The position numbers were made by a program, and so were the translations under genes. From NCBI RefSeq assembly GCF_900104185.1, contig NZ_FNIZ01000002.1, positions 172,511-236,510 on the forward strand: 64,000 nt of DNA, read 5' to 3'. Positions 60,281 through 64,000 of the stretch are shown piece by piece (within the stretch, counting starts at the first letter, position 1; every line of letters begins with the position of its first letter). Origin of the DNA: Halobacillus aidingensis (lineage in GTDB: Bacteria; Bacillota; Bacilli; Bacillales; Halobacillaceae). The notes beneath the pieces are model-generated. The model was not told where the DNA came from. It did no database searches and saw only the letters and a list, made by a program, of their open reading frames with translations.

Positions 60281-61294
60281 ATGAAGAAGTTTTGGTTGTT
60301 TGCCCTTATGCTTGGGCTAGTCGTTCTTGCTGCCTGTGGTGACGGATCTGAAGAAGGTTCCGAGAGTGAAGGAACAGAAAATCAGGAAGAAGAAACAACG
60401 GAAGAAGAGGAAACTCGTTCCGTGACAATTGAAGATGCAAACGGAGAACAGACGATCGAAGGAACACCTAAGAAAGTCGTTGTTTTAGAGTGGACCTATG
60501 CGGAAAACCTTCAGGCACTTGGCATGGAGCCGGTGGGTGTCGCTGGTCTTGATCAATATGGCGACTGGGTCAATGTCGGTATTCCATTCAGCGAAAAAGT
60601 GGAAGATGTAGGAACGCGTCAAGAGCCGAACTTGGAAGCGATCTCCCGTTTGAATCCTGATTTGATCATTGGTGTCGATTTCCGTCACAATGCCATCAAA
60701 GAAGATTTAGAAAGCATCGCGCCAACGGTCATGTTTGCACCATATTCTGAAGAAGCAGCACAGGATCAGTTCCAGAACATGAAAGATGAGTTCAACACGA
60801 TGGCGAAAATCGTCGATAAAGAGGACAAGGCTGAACAGGTCCTTTCTGATATGGAGAATACATTCAAAGAGCAGCAGGCCCGCTTAGAAGAGGCGGGGAA
60901 AGATGGCATGAACTACGTGATCACACAAGCGTTCACGATGCAGGATACGCCGACGCTTCGTTTGTTCACAGACAACTCCATGGTCGCACAAATCATGAAC
61001 AGCATGGGCATGAAGAACGATTATGAGTCTGAAAAGCTTGAAGTGTACGGCTACACAGAAACAACAGTAGAAGCGCTTCAGAACTATCAGGACTCCAACT
61101 TCTTCTACATCGTTCAGGAAGAAGACAACATTTTCAAAAATCAGCTGGCGGGCAACCCGGTATGGGAAAACCTTGCGTTCGTAAAAGAAGACCGTACGTA
61201 TCAAATGCCAGGAGATGCTTGGACATTCGGTGGACCGCTTTCCGCAGAAGTCTTGGCTGAACAAGTGGTCAACGCAGCCCTTGAAGAAAAATAA
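60281..61294 (+). CDS. Siderophore-binding lipoprotein (FecB/FhuD-like)
   Basis: 337 residues from the ATG at 60281, nine bases after GAAAGG; an ATG at 60272 is too close to it. Lipoprotein signal peptide with lipobox LAAC, a Glu-rich linker (EEEETRSV), then a type III periplasmic-binding fold (VTIEDANGEQTIEGTPKKVV, RLNPDLIIGVDF). It hands ferric siderophores, probably hydroxamate or citrate type, to the permease encoded 14 bases downstream. Confidence 0.9.
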   Translation: MKKFWLFALMLGLVVLAACGDGSEEGSESEGTENQEEETTEEEETRSVTIEDANGEQTIEGTPKKVVVLEWTYAENLQALGMEPVGVAGLDQYGDWVNVGIPFSEKVEDVGTRQEPNLEAISRLNPDLIIGVDFRHNAIKEDLESIAPTVMFAPYSEEAAQDQFQNMKDEFNTMAKIVDKEDKAEQVLSDMENTFKEQQARLEEAGKDGMNYVITQAFTMQDTPTLRLFTDNSMVAQIMNSMGMKNDYESEKLEVYGYTETTVEALQNYQDSNFFYIVQEEDNIFKNQLAGNPVWENLAFVKEDRTYQMPGDAWTFGGPLSAEVLAEQVVNAALEEK

Positions 61295-61308
61295 AGTGAG
61301 TGGATGTT

Positions 61309-63333
61309 ATGAATTCTACACTTAAGAACACAATGATTGCGGTTCTCACCTTCGGAGGTGGGACCGCGTTGTTGTGTCTTTTAACATTTATACATATTAA
61401 TCAAGGAAATGTAGAGATACCGCTAGGGGTCGTCGTTGAATCAATTATCAATCCTCAGGATACCCTGCAGCACCATACCGTCCGTACACTGCGGATGCCG
61501 CGTGCAGTCATGGGAATTATCGCCGGTGGCGCACTTGCCGTTTCCGGTGTGATTTTGCAGACGGTTACGAAAAACCCGTTATCGTCTGCAAGTACGCTCG
61601 GCATCCATTCAGGGACGTATTTTGCCGTTGTCGTCACAACGATTTTTCTGCCGGCCGCTATGGTCGGAAATGGAATCATGACCGCTTTTCTCGGCGGTAT
61701 TCTGACGTTCCTGTTTGTTTACGTTCTCTCCGGTGGTTCGGATGCAACGCCTGTCCGGATGGTGCTTGCCGGGATGATTGTTACGTTCCTATTCTCAGCG
61801 CTTACGTCCGTCCTGCAGATTTTTTATGAAAATGAAACGCAGGGGTTGTTTTTGTGGGGATCTGGAACACTGATTCAGAATGACTGGGATGGAGTGACCT
61901 TTTCTCTGCCGGTGATCATCGTTGGAGTGATTGTGACTTTAGTCTATTCAAGCAAACTTGATACGTTAACCCTCGGAGACGATGTCGCGACAGCGCTTGG
62001 ACAGAATGTGCGCAGCGTTAAAGTGGTGACGATTATCGCTGCTGTGCTTTTGACGAGTGTGACGGTCAGTATCGTTGGACCGATTGGCTTCGTTGGACTT
62101 GTCGCGCCGCACTTGATCAAACTAATCGGTTACAGAGCCCACCTGCCGCTCATCTTAGGGTCGTTTTTATGGGGAGGAAACGTGCTCCTCTTAGCGGACG
62201 TCCTTGCCCGGGTCATCGATCCGTCCTTCAATGAACTGCCGGTAGGTGCTATTACAGCACTTGTCGGTTCGCCGTGGCTCATCTGGCTTGTCATGCGGAT
62301 GAAGCGGACAGGGAGCCAGGACAGCGGGGCGATTATGGCCGGGAAGAATTCCGCTACTTTGTCCATGAAAAAATTGCTGCCCGTATTGTTAGCGCTTATT
62401 ACGATAACGCTGCTCGTCAGCCTTGCTTCAGGGAACTACGGATTCGAACCGTTGGTTACCTACAATGCGTTCTTCGGGGAAGCGAACACCTTCTTACAAA
62501 GTTTGATCATAGACTTGAGACTGCCTCGTGCGCTTGTTGCTTTGTTCAGTGGGGCGGTTCTCGCGGTCAGTGGTCTTATTTTCCAAGGCGTGTTACGGAA
62601 CCCGCTTGCCGATCCTTCCGTTATTGGTATCACCTCAGGGGCAGGGGTCGGTGCGTTGATGACGATGTACTGGTTCAGTGTCTCGGCCGTCTGGATTCCG
62701 GTCGGCGCGATGGCCGGTGCGTTGGTGTTTTTCATCGTCGTCATGGCTCTAGGAGCAAAAGCCGAATTCCAGCCGACGGTGCTTGCATTACTCGGAATCG
62801 GGATGTCTGCGTTCGGTTCGGCTTTAATTCAAATCATAGTCGTCCAAGCGGATATCGGGGTGGCTTCTGCGTTGACGTGGCTATCCGGGACGACTTATGC
62901 CAAAGGGTGGAGTGAGCTGCTGCAATACTTGATCTGGCCGGTCTTGTTGTTCATCCCGCTGCTTGCGTTTTACATTAAAACGCTCGACGTCCTGTCACTC
63001 GGAGATGATACAGCGAAAGGACTCGGACTTCGTGTTGTGAACGTCCGTTTCCAAATGGCCTTGATTGCCACACTTCTTGCTGCCTGCAGTGTGGCTGCAG
63101 TGGGTTCGATCGGGTTCGTCGGACTGATTGCTCCACACCTTGCGCGTTTGCTCGTCGGTAGCGTCAACCAGAAGCTGCTGCCTGTTACGATGCTGATCGG
63201 CGGGGCGCTGCTGGTCGTTGCTGATTTGTTCAGCCGGACACTGCTTGCGCCGAACGAAATTCCATCAGGGATCCTCGTTGCCCTGATTGGAGCACCTTAC
63301 TTTTTATGGTTGATGAAAAAGCGTGCGACTTAA
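61309..63333 (+). CDS. Fused FecCD siderophore permease (FhuB-like)
   Basis: 674 residues from the ATG at 61309. Two complete FecCD permeases in one chain: the first about residues 1-335 (TLRMPRAVMGIIAGGALAVS, GPIGFVGLVAPHLIKL) and the second from 350 (DLRLPRALVALFSGAVLAVS, GSIGFVGLIAPHLARL), about eighteen to twenty helices in all. E. coli FhuB is built in the same manner. No ATP-binding subunit gene follows, so the ATPase must be encoded elsewhere. The terminator stem overlaps the stop. Confidence 0.92.
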   Translation: MNSTLKNTMIAVLTFGGGTALLCLLTFIHINQGNVEIPLGVVVESIINPQDTLQHHTVRTLRMPRAVMGIIAGGALAVSGVILQTVTKNPLSSASTLGIHSGTYFAVVVTTIFLPAAMVGNGIMTAFLGGILTFLFVYVLSGGSDATPVRMVLAGMIVTFLFSALTSVLQIFYENETQGLFLWGSGTLIQNDWDGVTFSLPVIIVGVIVTLVYSSKLDTLTLGDDVATALGQNVRSVKVVTIIAAVLLTSVTVSIVGPIGFVGLVAPHLIKLIGYRAHLPLILGSFLWGGNVLLLADVLARVIDPSFNELPVGAITALVGSPWLIWLVMRMKRTGSQDSGAIMAGKNSATLSMKKLLPVLLALITITLLVSLASGNYGFEPLVTYNAFFGEANTFLQSLIIDLRLPRALVALFSGAVLAVSGLIFQGVLRNPLADPSVIGITSGAGVGALMTMYWFSVSAVWIPVGAMAGALVFFIVVMALGAKAEFQPTVLALLGIGMSAFGSALIQIIVVQADIGVASALTWLSGTTYAKGWSELLQYLIWPVLLFIPLLAFYIKTLDVLSLGDDTAKGLGLRVVNVRFQMALIATLLAACSVAAVGSIGFVGLIAPHLARLLVGSVNQKLLPVTMLIGGALLVVADLFSRTLLAPNEIPSGILVALIGAPYFLWLMKKRAT

Positions 63334-63354
63334 CGGTCACACGCTTCTTTTTTT
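63319..63354 (+). terminator. Terminator of the siderophore genes
   Basis: AAGCGTGCGAC (63319-63329) pairs with GTCACACGCTT (63336-63346), one mismatch, then T's; it overlaps the last codons of the permease gene. Confidence 0.85.
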
Positions 63355-63408
63355 ACGCGTATGTATGCTATGATAATGAAAAAATGAACGCCAGGGGAGA
63401 GTTTTATT

Positions 63409-64000
63409 ATGAAGATTCCATACATCAAATGCCACGGGTCGGGGAACGATTTCATCCTCATTGACGAGATTGAAAAAGACTTTGGTTTTTCAGAAAAAGA
63501 GCGCGAGGAACTCTCGTTATTATTATGTGACCGTGAAAACGGAATCGGTTCGGATGGCATTCTTTTTGTGATGCCGAGTGAAAAAGCGGAAGGCCGGATG
63601 CGGATGTTCAACTTAGACGGCACGGAAGCGGAAATGTGCGGCAACGGTCTGCGCTGTGTCGCCCGCCATATGATTGAAAAACTCGGGAAAAAGGAAATTG
63701 CGATTGAAACAGAGAAAGCCGTGCTGCCCGTTTCTCAAGTAGAAGAGATTTTCCCTGAGATCGATACGTTCTCTGTCATGATTGAGCCTGTCAGTTTTGA
63801 GGTCGATTCACTGCCAATGAATTTTGCAGGGAAAGAAGCGGTCGATGTGAAGATTCCCGAGTTGTCTGAAGAGCGAACATTTACGGCTCTAAGTGTACCC
63901 AACCCGCACATCGTGACCATCGTCGATTCCGTCGATCAGGAAGAACTGCTATCGGTCGGGAAAAAGGCGAACGATTTGCCGGAAGTTTTTCCGAATGGTG
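63409..64000 (+). CDS. dapF: Diaminopimelate epimerase (5' part, truncated by window end)
   Basis: 197 codons from the ATG at 63409 (GGGGAGA upstream) to the end of the window, with no stop. The sequence is DapF: MKIPYIKCHGSGNDFILIDE, GIGSDGILFV, FNLDGTEAEMCGNGLRCVAR with the first catalytic Cys, and VPNPHIVTIVD. It interconverts LL- and meso-diaminopimelate for peptidoglycan and lysine. The second catalytic Cys and the C-terminal third lie beyond the window. Confidence 0.93.
   Translation, partial: MKIPYIKCHGSGNDFILIDEIEKDFGFSEKEREELSLLLCDRENGIGSDGILFVMPSEKAEGRMRMFNLDGTEAEMCGNGLRCVARHMIEKLGKKEIAIETEKAVLPVSQVEEIFPEIDTFSVMIEPVSFEVDSLPMNFAGKEAVDVKIPELSEERTFTALSVPNPHIVTIVDSVDQEELLSVGKKANDLPEVFPNG

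Noticed and set aside
62274-62915. Plus-strand 213-codon frame inside the permease gene
   Set aside because: Out-of-frame shadow of the fused FecCD gene.

Overview
The window reads as chromosome of a moderately halophilic or alkaliphilic member of the Bacillaceae, near Halobacillus, Virgibacillus or Oceanobacillus. Supporting signs are the strong AGGAGG-type ribosome sites, sigma-A promoters, intrinsic terminators, a T-box leader, cre- and Fur-type operators, a Bacillus-type qoxABCD quinol oxidase, a gntR-gntK-gntP operon with the B. subtilis-type GntR palindrome, a BM3-like P450 and a carnitine-to-glycine-betaine module. I see no rRNA, tRNA, CRISPR array or intact insertion sequence. The genus is an inference.

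Layout. 1-4.1 kb: a minus-strand, translationally coupled operon of a PlsY-like acyltransferase, a GNAT-aminotransferase fusion and an LTA-synthase-like enzyme with Ser at the nucleophile position. 4.3-9.2 kb: an OmdA-type protein, brnQ, a zinc-ribbon protein, a kinase-fold protein, a GNAT and a MaoC-like protein. 9.3-15 kb: a DeoR regulator divergent from a hexitol operon (epimerase, hexuloisomerase, MtlD-like dehydrogenase, EIIA, mannitol-type EIICB). 15-19 kb: a decayed stretch with an XRE-cupin/EamA pair, two pseudogenes, a repeat pair and a small membrane peptide. 19-22.8 kb: the gnt operon. 23-29.5 kb: a Gfo/Idh/MocA oxidoreductase, a Bcr/CflA exporter, and a TetR-P450/reductase pair sharing an operator. 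29.7-34.4 kb: a large secreted NAGPA-phosphoesterase protein and an Old Yellow Enzyme. 34.7-41 kb: an RsbR-like STAS protein, DUF2200, EamA, DUF2254, Nudix, VOC and DUF421 proteins. 41.1-44.3 kb: an SDR remnant, a T-box leader reading CAA (Gln) upstream of an MFS exporter, VanZ and P-loop proteins. 44.5-49.7 kb: TetR, a CMD protein, and the carnitine module (BCCT transporter divergent from cdhC-cdhA-cdhB). 49.7-51 kb: two small genes separated by three copies of one hairpin family. 51-54 kb: GNAT, DUF4188, GyrI-like and MDR oxidoreductase genes. 54.3-58.8 kb: qoxABCD plus a fifth QoxD-like gene. 58.9-60.1 kb: a winged-helix gene flanked on both sides by 21-bp phased, iteron-like arrays. 60.1-63.3 kb: a Fur-controlled siderophore binding protein and a fused permease. 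63.4 kb to the end: the 5' part of dapF.

How the genes fit together. The carnitine genes should convert imported carnitine to glycine betaine, a compatible solute, which suits a salt-adapted cell. The hexitol and gluconate operons are sugar-responsive and carry cre-like sites. The parts I find least explained are the iteron-flanked winged-helix gene, the PlsY/GNAT-aminotransferase/LtaS-like operon, the Gln-type T-box in front of an exporter, and the triplicated hairpin family at 50 kb.
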